Source of the DNA: Cryptomeria japonica
Lineage: Eukaryota; Streptophyta; Pinopsida; Cupressales; Cupressaceae
DNA length: 64,000 nt
NCBI RefSeq assembly: GCF_030272615.1
Contig: NC_081410.1
Span: 502,036,442-502,100,441, forward strand
Direction: 5' to 3'
The first letter of the stretch is position 1, and every line of letters starts with the position of its first letter. The notes below the pieces were generated by a model that saw only the letters and a program-made list of their open reading frames with translations, had not been told where the DNA came from and did not search any database. Below, in pieces: positions 33,909 through 45,620 of the stretch. The translations under genes were made by a program, and so were the position numbers.

Positions 33909-35082
33909 CTGTTCACAGGGCAGAGACTAAAAATTTTGAGTTTTCTTTCTGTTGAGTATTGACAACTGAGTATGACAAATTCTGAGATGGACTGATTTTT
34001 GACCAGGATATACTAGTTTCTGACATGGACAAAGTTTTGACTTAGGATGGACTAGTTTCTAACATGGACAGAGTTTTGACTTAGGATTTGTTTCTTGTCT
34101 TCTCCAATTTGGGTATTCCAAGTTTTGTTTCAGGGATGAAAACACAGAAAACATGTAGTATGTATAGTAACTCCAATCACAACATGCAAACCCTAAGGAA
34201 CTTGGTGAGGCAAGAAAATATTTTCTTGTAGACTCAGGTACACACCCAATAGCTAATCAGAATATGGTTGTTGAGTCTCATGCAATGGATTCTCAACGCC
34301 GTATTATCCGACTCCAAACACTAATGGGGGCACGAAATGACAAGTATCTTGGGAGAGTTACTATCTCTCTTGCACAAAGATTATCTCTCTTTTGGAGGTG
34401 AACCGGGTAGCTTCTAATTTTAAATGGATTCAGTAAGGGGTCCGTTCGGCGCGTCGAGGTATAAACTCAATTAAGAGGTCTCCCAGCCTTGAAAACCAAG
34501 GTTTAATATACCCGAAGGTACAGAGGAGAGCTATTCCTGAGCACTGTCATTGACTTGATTTTCATCAAATCACATTTATTTTATAGTGGGTTGGAGTACT
34601 TGGCGTCTAGCCATTCCCACTTAGGTCATTGCCCTCTCACCAGCCCTAAAGGCTATAGAGTTATTAGCTCCTTGGGAGGGCAGGCCTACTAAAGATGTTG
34701 CAATCAATCTTAAGAAAGCACTTCAAGGGTCTGGATTTCTAATTGTCTAAAAGAAGACAAGAGCATACTCTCCTACCTCTCAGATTTTTCTAAAACATGA
34801 AAGATTTTGTTCATTAACCAGATAGCAAGTTAGGTGCCTAAAAATGAATTTAAAGAATACACAATGTTTAGTAGATTCTCCTTAGGCAACCTACAAAGAC
34901 AACGAATTAGTAGTCATATTGTCTTTGTGCGACAAGCATATTCTTCAACAAGAGTTCTGCAAAAACTAGTTAGGCTGTGAAAAATTCTGAGACAAATAGA
35001 TAAACAGTCAGGGTCAGTCATCAAAATAATAATAAAAAATGATAAAAACATGAAATTTGCCTTTTTACAACAGAATATAGAA

Positions 35083-35271
35083 TCATACGACAAAGTCTTG
35101 ACTCGTACGAGACAAGATTCAGTATCACATGAAAGAAGATTGCTGATGATTTCTGCTCGTACGATAGAGGATTTATGCTCGTATGACAGAAGATATGCTA
35201 GTATGATAAGCTATGGAAATTCATGCGACACCTACAGTTTATCATTCAATCCTGTGGGAATTGTCGTACGA
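35083..35271. repeat. Cluster of TCGTACGA-like palindromes (leader, near primer site)
   Basis: TCGTACGA at 35103, 35157 and 35264; variants at 35083 (TCATACGA), 35179 (TCGTATGA), 35199 (TAGTATGA) and 35221 (TCATGCGA). Confidence 0.75.
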
Positions 35272-35370
35272 GATGTACGGATGAAAAACCGAAAAAATGA
35301 AAAACTTGAAAAATAACAAAAATAATAAAAAAAAATCAATCTTTGAGGCCGAAAAAGAAGTAGTCTTCAG

Positions 35371-35388
35371 GCCCCACGGTGGGCGCCA
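35371..35388 (-). other. Primer-binding site of the Tat element
   Basis: Minus-strand TGGCGCCCACCGTGGGGC lies four bases from the LTR end. TGGCGCC-type primer sites are common in plant gypsy elements. I do not assign the tRNA. Confidence 0.85.
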
Positions 35389-35392
35389 GAAA

Positions 35393-36488
35393 TGTGTGTG
35401 TGAAAAATTGAACCTATAGCTGCAAGCACAACACTTCAATTAAGTCATTATATGCATGGTTAGTAATCAATAATCAATAAAAATAAACCATAAGCAATAC
35501 CACTAACTAGACTACACCAAGATGAAGGATTTAATCTATATGATATTAAGCTATATGGATGCAAGATGGATGAATAATTCAAGCAATAATAACCAATTCA
35601 AGCAACAATGGATGCAAGCAATAATGAATGTAAAATGGATGCAAGTAATCTAAAAAAAAGCAATAATAATCAATCAATGACTCTAGAGCGAAATCAGTAT
35701 AATAATGATGTATTCTCAAAAATCTCTAGGGTGAATTGGAATGAGAGCTGATGACTGAATTTATAGAGAATTACAGAGAGATGATGAAAAAGCTCAATTT
35801 AGGATTAATTGAAAATAATTGAGAAATCAGGTTGAGTTAACCTTGATATAGATTCCAATTATAGTTCAATTGAAATGCATTCGAATTAGAAGTCCAAGTT
35901 GCATTGGAAAACAATAATAAATCAATTCCATGCATTTGTGATAAAAATAGATCATTCTTCAATTTAATCAAGAAAAGAGTCTTCTTAATGCAACTGAACT
36001 TCGCTTTTAAGAAAAGCTTTGTGTTCCAATTTAAGAGAATAATTAATAATTCAATTAATTGCTTTTCCGATTTCAAGTTCTCCATTTAGAAAAAGAAATA
36101 ATATCTCAAGTTTGATTTCTCTCTTAATTCAATTATTTTTGTTTTAATTTTCAATTCAACTCTTTGTTTTGTAATAAATTCTTCTTTTTGTAGCAAATTA
36201 ATTCTTTTTTGCATGATTGAATGGCAAATTTATTAATTAATTAAATATGCAAAGATATTTAATAAATTAAAATGGGATAATTGATCAAAATGAATATTCT
36301 TGGAATGATTCAATTAATTAAATAAATATTTAATTAATATTGGGTAATTGATTTTGCCATGTGATATTTGATAATTAAAGAATTGATTATGTGCTCAAGA
36401 TTGATTTAATTGCCTTTTGGTTAGGACCTTGGTGATGTTGTCAAGATTAGGGGCCCATGGTTTAGATGACCATTTTTAGGGTATTACA
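35393..36488 (-). repeat. 5' LTR of the Tat element
   Basis: 1,096 bases; lacks the 60-base segment present at 19201-19260 in its partner. Confidence 0.95.
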
Positions 36489-39359
36489 GTAGGTATGGAA
36501 TATAATATTTTTGAAATATTTTGATTAGAAGATGGTTTTGCTTGTTTTTTTTTTTTTGTTTTTTTTTTTGATAAATAGGCCTTCCTATGCATTCACGGGG
36601 GTTGGCATCTTTGGTGAATGAATTTCTGAGATTGATTTGGAGATTGTTGGTGGTTGGATTCGAATTGGTTTAAAGGCTTGGATTGCTTTTTTGGATTCTA
36701 CATCAGATTTTCTTCCAACTTCTACATTTTCCAATATTTCCTATAGGTTAATTTGCTAGTTGCTTGATTGTGTGGTACTTTTTAGATTAATTTTTGTACC
36801 AGAGGCTTTATTTTAGGGCTATTATATTTTCCAGATTTGGCTTTTATCAGTTTCGATGTATTTGGATGGTCTCATGTATATTTGCTCCTCTGCACCATTG
36901 TGGACATTATAGACTCTCTTCCATGTGAATAGGCCATGGATGATTGAGGTGAATATATATGCTATTTTGGACCAGCAAGTGAGTAAGCCTTGTTGTGATG
37001 TTATCTTCTATTTGATGGTAGCATTTGATGGCTTGATATGCCTTTGTTTATTTCTAGCCAAGAGGCTCATTTTTTTATATTGATGTTGTTGTAGCCTTGC
37101 ATATGTTGTGAGAGTATGTGTGGAAGTTATTGGCTGCATTGAGTATTATTTTAATGTATTTATGTTGGTAGAGCCTCTTGTGATGTGTTGTTGGGCCATG
37201 TTAGGAGGAGTGGGCTTCCTTGTGATGACTGGCCCATCATGAGAGATAGGTTGGCATGAGGTTCCTTGTAAGGATGCATGAAGTCTAGACCACCAGGGCA
37301 CATTGAATTTTTCCATGATTTGTAAGCAAGTGATAACATTGATAATGAATTAATTGGGATGAGAAAATTATAACTCATTTAAACAAGATAATGAATAGTT
37401 TTGACCCTCATGGCTTAGTCCTAGGGAGGATGTTTTAGGATAAGCATGAGAAGGCCATGAAGATGGTAAGCTAATCTCCCTTTGTCTCTCATAGGTTGAG
37501 ATGGCTCCAAATGTCCATCAGGCTAGTGCCTTGTGCTATTATCTTATGAGTATGGCATGTGATGACACTCCACTCCTACATGTGTTCCTCCTTTATGATT
37601 TATGATTATGCTTATTGGATGCATCTATGTCCTGATGAGTTTTACGCCTCTGGGAGTTTATTCTTGTGGCTCTGTGTGAGTTCTTGCTTGGGAGTCCTTG
37701 TTGGTTAGTCTCTTTGGTTTTGAGTGTCAGCCTAGATGTAGAGTGTGTGTTGGGACCTTGTGTCATCTCCTAGCACGGGGGCTGGTTCCTTTGGTTCCAC
37801 ATGGTCAAGTGGCTGGTGCTTTTAAACCATAGGGAAGTTCCTGTCTTTGGATTCTTCTTGCGTGGATGAGGATGCTTCTTTAGATTATTCATGGATAATA
37901 ATTGCAGCAAGAATGTAAATGATGATGTGATTTATGTAATCATATTCTTATGTAATGGTTGTAAAAGAAGTCATGTTTATGAGGAATGACTATGTTGTTC
38001 TAGATATAGTGATAGATTTTGATTATGATATATGATTGTAATGATGAACCTTGATTTGTGTTGTAACACATTTATATTAAATGAAATGGATGCATGAGAT
38101 GTGGATAAGTATGGTGGTTTAGAATTTAATGATGCATTTCGTGTTCTTGATAAGCCATGTTAAAAGTAAATCGGGTAAATGTTATGATAATGGTATTAGA
38201 TTTGAAATGATGTCTTTAACTAATGATTTAAGTAGAAGAAATGTTATGTCTTGATAGGATGTTTGAGTTTGAGTAATATTGGAAGATATCTTGGGACATA
38301 TTTATGAGTTGTGATTAAAGAATTTGAAATTATATCATCATACTTCATAGTCAGTGATCTAATGGTAGGATTAAAAATCTTATAATGCTTGGGATGTAGT
38401 TGAATGTTCCTTATGAAAATATTGTATGGATGTTCTTAATGATTGAATTACTAATCTTATTAATGGAAATTACTAGTAAGTGTATGGAAGACAATTAAAT
38501 GAGTTCTTGTCTTTTAGGAAAGGATTAGAATGTATCATGTGTTATAGTTTAAGAATTATATCTACATTTGGTGGATGCTATTAGTTGTTATGGAATTAGG
38601 ATATTGTACCTTAATTTTTGTTGAGATGAATTCATGTAGTTACTTAATTTGTAATGAGATGATTGTTGGTTAGTTGATATAGTGTAAGATATTTTATGAG
38701 TACTAAACGAGCTATGGGTTAAATATTTAAGGAGACTTTGTGAGTATCACATTATGTGCTTTTGGAATCATGATGAAGTAATAAGTATGCTATGAGCATA
38801 GAATTATAAATGACTATGTAGAAGTTAATTGTAAATGGAAATCATGTTAATGCAATGTAAGGGATTAATCTTGGTATGTGTATGGCAATGTTTATAGTAA
38901 AAGGTTGGTTAATGGTAATAGGAACATTTGGACTTGGTGTATAAAATGAATCTAAGTGAAAAAGGAAATAGTGGTGCATTGAAAGATAGAATCTCATATT
39001 AAATAAAAGATTAAGTAGGTTGCATATCATGAGTGTTAGGAATGTGTATGATGCACCTATGTGTGTATAATGATTAATATTATTAGGTATTGATCTAGAA
39101 GAAAGTAAATGTTTATTTCTTATGTAGGTAGATTTAGTAATGTTGTTGAGATACCCTAGGGAGGTAGTAGTAATGATTTATTGTATTCCGCTTGCGTAAT
39201 TGTTTGAATAGATTGAGTTAATTATTCTATGTTCATAACACTTAAATGTTGTTGTGTGCTCACTACATTGCTTAAGTGATGTTATGTACTGTATTGTTAA
39301 AAAAAAAAAATAGCATGTTTTTAGCTATATTTCTCTAGGGTATTTTGGCAGGCATTACA
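36489..39359. repeat. Right part of the 4.9 kb solo-LTR-like element
   Basis: Begins with the second GTAGG, ends GGCAGGCATTACA. No ORF on either strand with a recognisable domain. Poly-T near 36547-36569 and poly-A at 39299-39310 are the only simple runs. Confidence 0.7.
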
Positions 39360-39364
39360 GTGTA

Positions 39365-39962
39365 CCCTATGCAGCAGTCGATTTAGCATATAAAATTGTA
39401 AAGAAAGGAATAAAAATTGATCTTTTTGAAGTATTGTTGAAAAACCTGTTTGAGAATCTAAACACCATAAGGAAGCCGAAGAAGAAGAACACGGCTGACA
39501 CACTAAAGTTTGAATCACTGTTAGTATGCATGTTTTTCTATTTTGAGAAATTCTTTCCATTAGTCGGTAATGTAGTTTGAGAGCTACACCGACCAATCAC
39601 CCATCAAATCAATGACTTCATCAAATGACTAGGTGATACCTTTAATGATATTATGGATGATTATTTCAGCAAGTTTCAAGAAAATATACATAACAGATAT
39701 AGAATTCCACCCTAGTTAGTAGAAAAATACAAGGATGACATATGCTTTGAAGTGGACACCGATTACTGCTATGTTAATGTTGTGGAATCGAGAACTCAAT
39801 CTTTGCCACCTATGGGTTATGAGATTGATTTTGACATCACACAACAATAGATAGATGCTTTTCTTACACTACCAAGGCATGCTGCCGAGCTGAGATACGG
39901 TACATATGAAGAAGAGAAAGAGAAAGTTCAGATGAGCATTGTAGTACCAAAGGCTACAAGGA
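39365..39962 (+). pseudogene. Element B ORF2, second part
   Basis: It continues from 17103: 'YAAVDLAYKIV', 'KIDLFEVLLKNLFENL', 'LKFESLLVCMFFYFEKFFP'. Element C has 'YDLCEAIRSQL' and 'LKFKFGQLLIGLFFYLQNFL' at the same places. Then 'YFSKFQENIHNRYRIPP' aligns with C 'YFNEFQKKMSMRLRFP', and 'MGYEIDFDI' with C 'MSYEVNNDL'. Stops are TGA near 39578 (Trp in C) and TAG at 39713 and 39849; the frame shifts near 39960. Confidence 0.8.
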
Positions 39963-39972
39963 AACAACAAAA

Positions 39973-42072
39973 ATGATGAAGGCATTAACGAAGAAATTTG
40001 GAGAAGGTTTTTCCTGCACACTAGTCAAAGGAACTCTAGTCATTACCAAGGAGGAATCTGAAGCCCAAGAGGCAGCTATTACACTGAGCACCGAGTTGCC
40101 TAAAGGAAAATTTTTGAAAACAAAGAAACAAGATACATCAAAGGTATCACCGACTTCTTCAGTCAAGCGTCCAAACACTAGATCATATGCAGTATCACCG
40201 AGTATGAAACCAAAGAATTTTGCCGCACCAAAGGTAACAAAAACATATAAGAAATCTACTCGGAGACTCATTTTGACAAAAGAGTTCAGTGACACCGAAT
40301 CTGAAGACAAAAACAAATTTCAGATTGTCAAGAGTAAAAAGGAAAATGTACATAGTGTTGATAACTTTTGTGCTAATCTGAAGCAATATGGTGGATTTGG
40401 ATCATTTAGATATATTAAGTATGAATTCAAATTTGATGATGAAAAGAGACAAATTGAAGAAGCTGTCATCTGCACACTTTTGAAATTCTGATTGGTCCCA
40501 TTGGAAGTATCTAAATCTCTTCCAAATGAATTATATTTGCATATTGATAACATGTGGAAGTATGCCATGGACTTAGAGAAACAGATGAGAGAAAGAAGTC
40601 TAGTACATCTCTTTCCAAACATGTCAGTAGATGAGATCAATGAACATCTAAAAAACTCCCACAAAAACTTCCTAGTCAAGCAAAGAGCCTTAAAATTGAT
40701 GAGTGGTCTTTATTTGGATGTAGAGAATGAGACCAAGGAAAAGTGGCAGGAAATATTTCGAATCAAGAATGCTGGTGAGCAAGTTGAAGTTGAAATAGTT
40801 GATGTTATCGAGCAAGATCCTGATATCACCAAGCAAGACCATGCTGACACTATACAAATTGGTGAGGATATGATGGACACTGAGGCACTAGAACAGGAAA
40901 TGATAGAAGGGAATGCTTATGCTCAACTGGTTTCAAGTGAGTCAGTTTTGGAGCAAGTTTAGCCCTATCCTCTGGTCACTCAGCCTATTTCAACTGAGGC
41001 CCCTCAAGATACTAAACAAGGAACAAAAGGTCACAAGTCTACAAAAGGAGAAACTACTTCTCAGGCCACAGAAGAACAGACCTCTCAAGCTCCTTCTAGC
41101 ACTGAAATTGTTACATCTGAGACCCCAAGCACAGAAGCACTGAAGGACACTACAAAGGCTAAAGAAACTGACCAAAGTGTTGCCTCTACCGAGCAACCTA
41201 CCAAGGGTCCACAAGCCTCACAAGCCGTTGTATTAGTTTAACCAGTGAAAGGTAAAGAAAAGAAGATGAAAAAGCATAGTTCCAAATTAGATTTGTCAAA
41301 ACCAATAGTGTTGTTGAATGTTGACATTTCTAAATTAAAAGGGCAAGCACTCATTGAATTTGGTGAACTATGCAAAGCCAAAGCAGAACAGGAGAAGCAA
41401 ATGGCTATTCAAAAGAAAAACAAAGTACTTCAGAAGGTGAAAGCACTATTAACAGATATGCTACCTGAATCTACAGTGACAAAAGATGCGGCCATCCATA
41501 TTCAACTAGATGAACTCCTAACTAAAATAGAGACATCTAGAGTAGACGCATCTAAATATTTGAGCAAGTTAAAGAACAAAGAGCTCACTACAAAAAAGAT
41601 TGAAGAGGTACAAAAAGCTATTGCTATTGGCAAAATAAAACTTGTCAAATTTATTGCTGAGTTGTCCCAGCAACTCAAGCACATTCTTTATTTATTTCAG
41701 AAACTCTATAGATTCTCTTTGTTCATTAAAGATATTAAAAATAAAACAGACTATACCAAGCTACAAAAGCTCATGGCTCAACAATTGGAACTAAGGAATG
41801 AAGAGCACCAAATAAGGATGGACATAATGACTCTTCAGACACTATTCATTCCTCATCTTTCATCTGTCCAAGAACAGGTCAACAAGGCCACCTCCCTATC
41901 CACTCAGCAAGAGGGAAGCACCTTTGATGGACTAATTTCACTGTTAGCTGACATTACAGCTCAAAATTCACTCATGGATAGTGTTAAGGATGCCCTCTCT
42001 ACCGCTCTCACTGATGCACAAACAAAGTATAAATCCATTTTTGACCAGTTGCCACCACCAAATGGTAACTAA
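39973..42072 (+). pseudogene. Element B ORF2, middle and coiled-coil tail
   Basis: Nearly open: stops only at 40489 (TGA), 40960 and 41240 (TAG or TAA). A basic Lys/Ser/Thr-rich middle leads to 'LFPNMSVDEINEHLKNSHKN' (40612-40671), which matches C 'YFPELSKDELNELIDKHK' (60809-60760), so this is a conserved block. Then a Glu/Thr/Ser/Gln-rich stretch (40900-41240) and a strongly helical Lys/Glu/Leu tail from 41245 ('KKIEEVQKAIAIGKIKLVKF') to TAA at 42070. With the N-terminal parts the protein is about 1,100 residues. No enzyme motif. Possible roles are structural or RNA/chromatin contact, but this is guesswork. Confidence 0.8.
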
Positions 42073-42417
42073 ATTTTGATGTTTGTAAAAAAGGGGGAGT
42101 ATAGCATCAAAGTATCAAAGGGGGAGTGTAGTATACAGGAGGAGTATACCGAGCAGGATAAAATATCCAGATGCACAACACCGACTAGTGATCACCAGGC
42201 AGTGAACCAAGCAGTAAACACAAAACATTGATCATCGAGCATGCATAATCAGAGTTATGTACAGTATATTGATAAGGGGAGTATATCTGAATATACTATT
42301 TTATTTACTAATGTATATACTGTCTGTTTAGTCAAATTTTGTAACTATATAGTTTTTTGAGTTATGACTTTGAAAGTAGATTTGTCAAACATCTCAACTA
42401 ATGTCAAAAGGGGAGAT
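42073..42417 (+). other. Element B 3' untranslated region with PPT-like tracts
   Basis: AAAAAAGGGGGAGTA (about 42087), AAAGGGGGAGTG (42117), AGGAGGAGTAT (about 42138) and AAGGGGAGTAT (42273) precede the true polypurine tract AAAAGGGGAGAT (42406-42417). Confidence 0.75.
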
Positions 42418-43610
42418 TGTTACTACTTATTAAGTTGCCATTAGTTTTATGAACAAAGTCATTCTATATACTCTAGTTAGTTACTACTACCGAAATATTC
42501 AGTCGGTAAGCACAGAGCAGTCAATTATAGAAGAAAGTAGTCACAGAGCCCAGTATTCACCGAGCTGTCTACCGAGTAACATTGTATGTCTACCAAGCAT
42601 CAATAATGATACACCGAGTTGATATACACTAAGTGAAACGTGTTACCAGATTCATTGAACCTAGACACACATGTGGAACGTGTTACAAGATCGAGGAACA
42701 AAGAACCGTTATCACATTGGAAATTGCACTTAAAGATTTTGTATGATTTTGAGGTCATCTATCCAATGAAATATTTTGTATGGTTATTCATTTGATAAAT
42801 CATGTTTGTAAGATCAAAGCAATGAACAGATCACCGACATAAGAGATCTATTTATACAACATGGATTGGGATTAGATATAGATATAGAGGTATGTGTATA
42901 TGAGTGTGAAGACAAAAATATGTGAAAAGCAAAATCATGGAAAAGCACTGAGTATTGTGACTGTCAAAGACACAGAGGTCACCGAGAATGATTTCAGAGA
43001 ACAGTCAAGGAATAGAGTAAACAGAAGGGTTTACTGAGTTATCTTATGGGTTACTGAGGTATGCTATAAGCAAGGTAATCTCATTTTGAGCACATAGAAT
43101 CTGCTATAACATTCCAGATGTAAAGTTGTAGATATTTGCAAAGATTTTATTGTAATATTTTGAGTTGTAAGAGAAACCTTTAACAGGGTAAAAGACTCTA
43201 ACAAAGTCTATAAATTGTAAAGCCTTTAACTAGGTGCAGCATTTAGAATAAGTGTTGTAAAATCCTTTAGCAAGGTAGATCTAATGATCTCAATACTCCT
43301 AATAGGGTAAGCTATCAGAAATAGCTAAACTTGTAGCTCTAACCGAGCACTCTTTATTATTGCAGTAGTGAAGTTGTGGGTGCCATCCCCACCACATTTT
43401 TTCTCTCTAACCAAGAGTTTATGCGTAACCAAAATATATGTGTTATGGAGTGAATCATGTATGATTGTTATTTATTTGTTTTAGCTTTATGTTATATTAC
43501 AGTAGTTTTTAGTTTATGCATAACAGTAAAGTTATTATTGAAGAAAGGATTTGAAGTACTGATTCACCCCTCCCTTCTCAGTACATTAGCTTTCCATATT
43601 GGGCCTAACA
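42418..43610 (+). repeat. 3' LTR of element B
   Basis: 1,193 bases with a single copy of the TATA unit; ends GGGCCTAACA before ACCAG. Compared with the left LTR it has about 15 extra bases near 42615 (CGAGTTGATATACAC). Confidence 0.95.
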
Positions 43611-43615
43611 ACCAG

Positions 43616-43707
43616 AAGGGTGTCGGTAAAGCATCCAAACAGCTAGTTTTGACATAAATGACAAAACATCAATGCAACACATAATCAATTCCACCAAATG
43701 GCCAACA
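43616..43707 (-). repeat. 3' LTR of the minus-strand copia, second part
   Basis: Continues AAGGGTGTCGG... from 13285 and ends GGCCAACA, matching 49454-49536. Followed by the polypurine tract. Confidence 0.9.
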
Positions 43708-44105
43708 ATCTCCCCCTTTGGCATTGATGGCAACACTAGATGTGAAAAACATCTAAGTACCAAGAAATTCCAAACAGGTCTTCCTTGTGGAAGACAACCA
43801 ACAATGTCTTGCACATAGCTCTCAATATCAATGTCTCTCTCCTTTTAAAAAAATATATGCGTAATGTTCTAAATTTCTTTTTCACATCACTATATCTCCC
43901 CTTTTGACATCAATGCCAGAAATCTGACAGAAATATTAAAGAAAAAACATGAGCCTCTGAATCTCAAAGCTGACTACTCCCCCTGAGCAGTAGCATCCCA
44001 CATCAGTTCCAGAATGAATAGTATCTCTCATAATGCATATCGGACTGATGCCAAACCACATCAATCAAGTCTCTATCAGAGGGGCAGAAACCCCTAATCT
44101 TTCTC
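43708..44105 (-). other. Copia (-) post-pol region and polypurine tracts
   Basis: Minus-strand PPT is CCAAAGGGGGAGAT (43708-43721). Further G-rich runs occur as plus-strand CTCCCCTTTTG (about 43893) and CTCCCCCTGAG (about 43977). No ORF. Confidence 0.65.
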
Positions 44106-44900
44106 TCAGGTACTCAAATGATTCTTTGGATAAGGTTTAGTGAAAATATGTGAAATCTGTTCTTTAGTGTTCACATAAACCACTTTAACTTCATTTTCTT
44201 CCACCTTCTCCTTTAAAAAGTTATACTTGATAGATATGTGCTTTATCTTAGAATAAAATACCAGATTCTTTGATATATCAATAGCAGCAGAGTTATCATA
44301 GTGAACAACAACTGGTGCATCACAATCCACCTTTATATCTATCAACATTTCCTTCATCCATAAAACTTGCTACAATTAGTAGCATAAACAACATACTCAA
44401 CTTCAGTAGTAGATAAAGAAGTACATGACTGTTTCTTTCTGATCTATGAAACCAACTTCTTTCCAAGAAATAAAGCTCCACTAAAAGTACTATTCTGATC
44501 ATCAATATCAATAGCCCAATCAGCATCTATATATGCACATAAAGTAAAATTATCATCTTTTGGGTACCATAAGCCATATTTTGATGTACCTTGCAAGTAT
44601 CTAAAAATCATTTTCGCTGCCATCTCATGATTTTCTCTATGATCACTCTAAAATCTTGAAACAATACAAACAACATGCATAATGTCAGGCCTAGTCTAAG
44701 TCAAATAAAGTAGACCTCCAATCATAGATTTGTATCTTGTAGGATTTATCGATGCAGAAACATCTTTTGTTGTCAATTTCTCACTTGTAACCATAGGTGT
44801 ACTTACCTGTTTAGAATCTCCCATACCAAATTTCTTCAAAAATTCCTTAACAAATTTAGTTTGACAAATAAAAATACCTTTGGCAGTCTGAGTAATCTAC
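44106..44900 (-). pseudogene. Copia (-) RNase H
   Basis: Two overlapping pieces in different frames: 'AYIDADWAID' (about 44530), 'SCTSLSTTEVEYVVYATNCS' and 'VVVHYDNSAAIDISKN' with 'IKHISIKYNFLKEK' (44357-44106). These are copia RNase H landmarks. At least two frameshifts and several TAG stops. Confidence 0.85.
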
Positions 44901-45620
44901 AAACCTGAGAAAAATTTCATCTCGCCAATCATAGACATCTTAAATTATTTTTCCACGTTCTTAGAAAATTCTATGCATAATTTGTCTTCACCCCCAAAAA
45001 TAATGTCATCAACAAATACTTCAGCAATTAGTATATTATCTTCAATGATTTTATAATATAAATTAGTTTCAACACCACCCTTAGTAAAACCAAGCTTCAA
45101 AAGATATTCATCCAACCTTGCATGCCAAGCTCTAGGTGCTTGATTCAATCCATATAAAACTTTCCTTAACCTACAAACCATATCAGTATCATCTGATAGT
45201 GAGAAACCATTAGGTTTCTCAATATAAAATTCCTCATCAAGATCCTCATTCAAAAATGCACATTTAACATCCATCTGATAAACCTTGTAGATTTTATAAG
45301 CAGCATATGCAAGAAATAATATTACAGCTTCAATCCTAGCTACCAGTGCAAAAGTTTCTCCATAATCAATTCCTTCCTTCTAAGAATATCTTTTACAGAC
45401 CAATCTAGCCTTATTCCTTATAACTTGACCATCCTCATTCAATTTATTCCTAAAAACCTATTTAGTTCCAATAACAATTTTTTTTTAGGCCGGGGAACCA
45501 AAGTCCATGTGTTATTTTTCTCAATTTGATCTAATTCTTCTTCCATAGCCTTTAACTAATGTTCATCTTTACATGCCTCAATTATTGATACCGGTTCAAC
45601 TTGTGAAATTAAACATACCT
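44901..45620 (-). pseudogene. Copia (-) reverse transcriptase
   Basis: 'NNTWTLVPRPKK' (about 45490), 'GIDYGETFALVARIEA', 'VYQMDVKCAFLNEDLDEEFY', 'LRKVLYGLNQAPRAWH' and 'LIAEVFVDDIIFGG' are the RT blocks; active site FVDD is intact (about 45015). A stop is at YSQKEG (TAG). Confidence 0.9.

Larger units (their letters stand above)
33214..35370 (-). other. Tat leader (5' untranslated region)
   Basis: No supported ORF over about 2.1 kb in the element's sense. It contains two of the TCGTACGA clusters and a repeat (ACTAGTTTCTgACATGGACA, about 34010 and 34045). Confidence 0.6.
19101..36488 (-). mobile_element. Tat-type Ty3/gypsy retrotransposon, minus strand, 17.4 kb
   Basis: LTRs at 35393-36488 (5') and 19101-20261 (3'), exact target duplications GTAGG (19096-19100 and 36489-36493). 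A primer site flanks the right LTR and a polypurine tract the left. A single 2,608-codon gag-pol frame runs 33213 to 25390. It has the dual RNase H layout known for the Tat lineage. Between pol and the 3' LTR, on the opposite strand, lies a plant mobile domain unit. Extra ORFs in Tat elements, some antisense, are documented for other plants. LTRs differ at about 9-10 sites in a 190-base stretch I compared by eye. Confidence 0.95.
17104..39359. mobile_element. About 4.9 kb TG...CA element, probably a solo long LTR, split by the Tat element
   Basis: It begins TGTAGGGTCCACC and ends GGCAGGCATTACA, flanked by exact GTGTA duplications (17099-17103 and 39360-39364), and its removal restores the ORF2 frame. 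Excluding the Tat insertion it is about 4.86 kb. I see no coding domain, no primer site and no copy of one end near the other, so it is more like a solo LTR from a long-LTR family than a complete element. A CCAAT-like ATTGGTTG and TATAAATAA (about 18230-18315) fit a promoter about 1.1 kb in. Orientation is probably plus on that basis, but not proven. Confidence 0.75.
13286..43610 (+). mobile_element. Element B: pol-less LTR retrotransposon with gag and ORF2
   Basis: LTRs at 13286-14585 and 42418-43610 with exact target duplications ACCAG (13281-13285 and 43611-43615). Excluding the 22.3 kb insertion it is about 8.1 kb. Order: LTR, tRNA-Met primer site, gag with coiled coil and four zinc knuckles (14648-15990), spacer, ORF2 (16510-17103 joined to 39365-42072), G-rich tracts, LTR. 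There is no PR, IN, RT or RNase H between gag and ORF2 or after it, so it should depend on enzymes from another element. Priming type and LTR end blocks resemble the copia elements here. Confidence 0.9.

Noticed and set aside
39299-39310. Poly-A as the tail of a LINE or SINE
   Set aside because: It lies inside the LTR-like element 60 bases from its end, with no target repeat next to it and no RT or Pol III boxes upstream.
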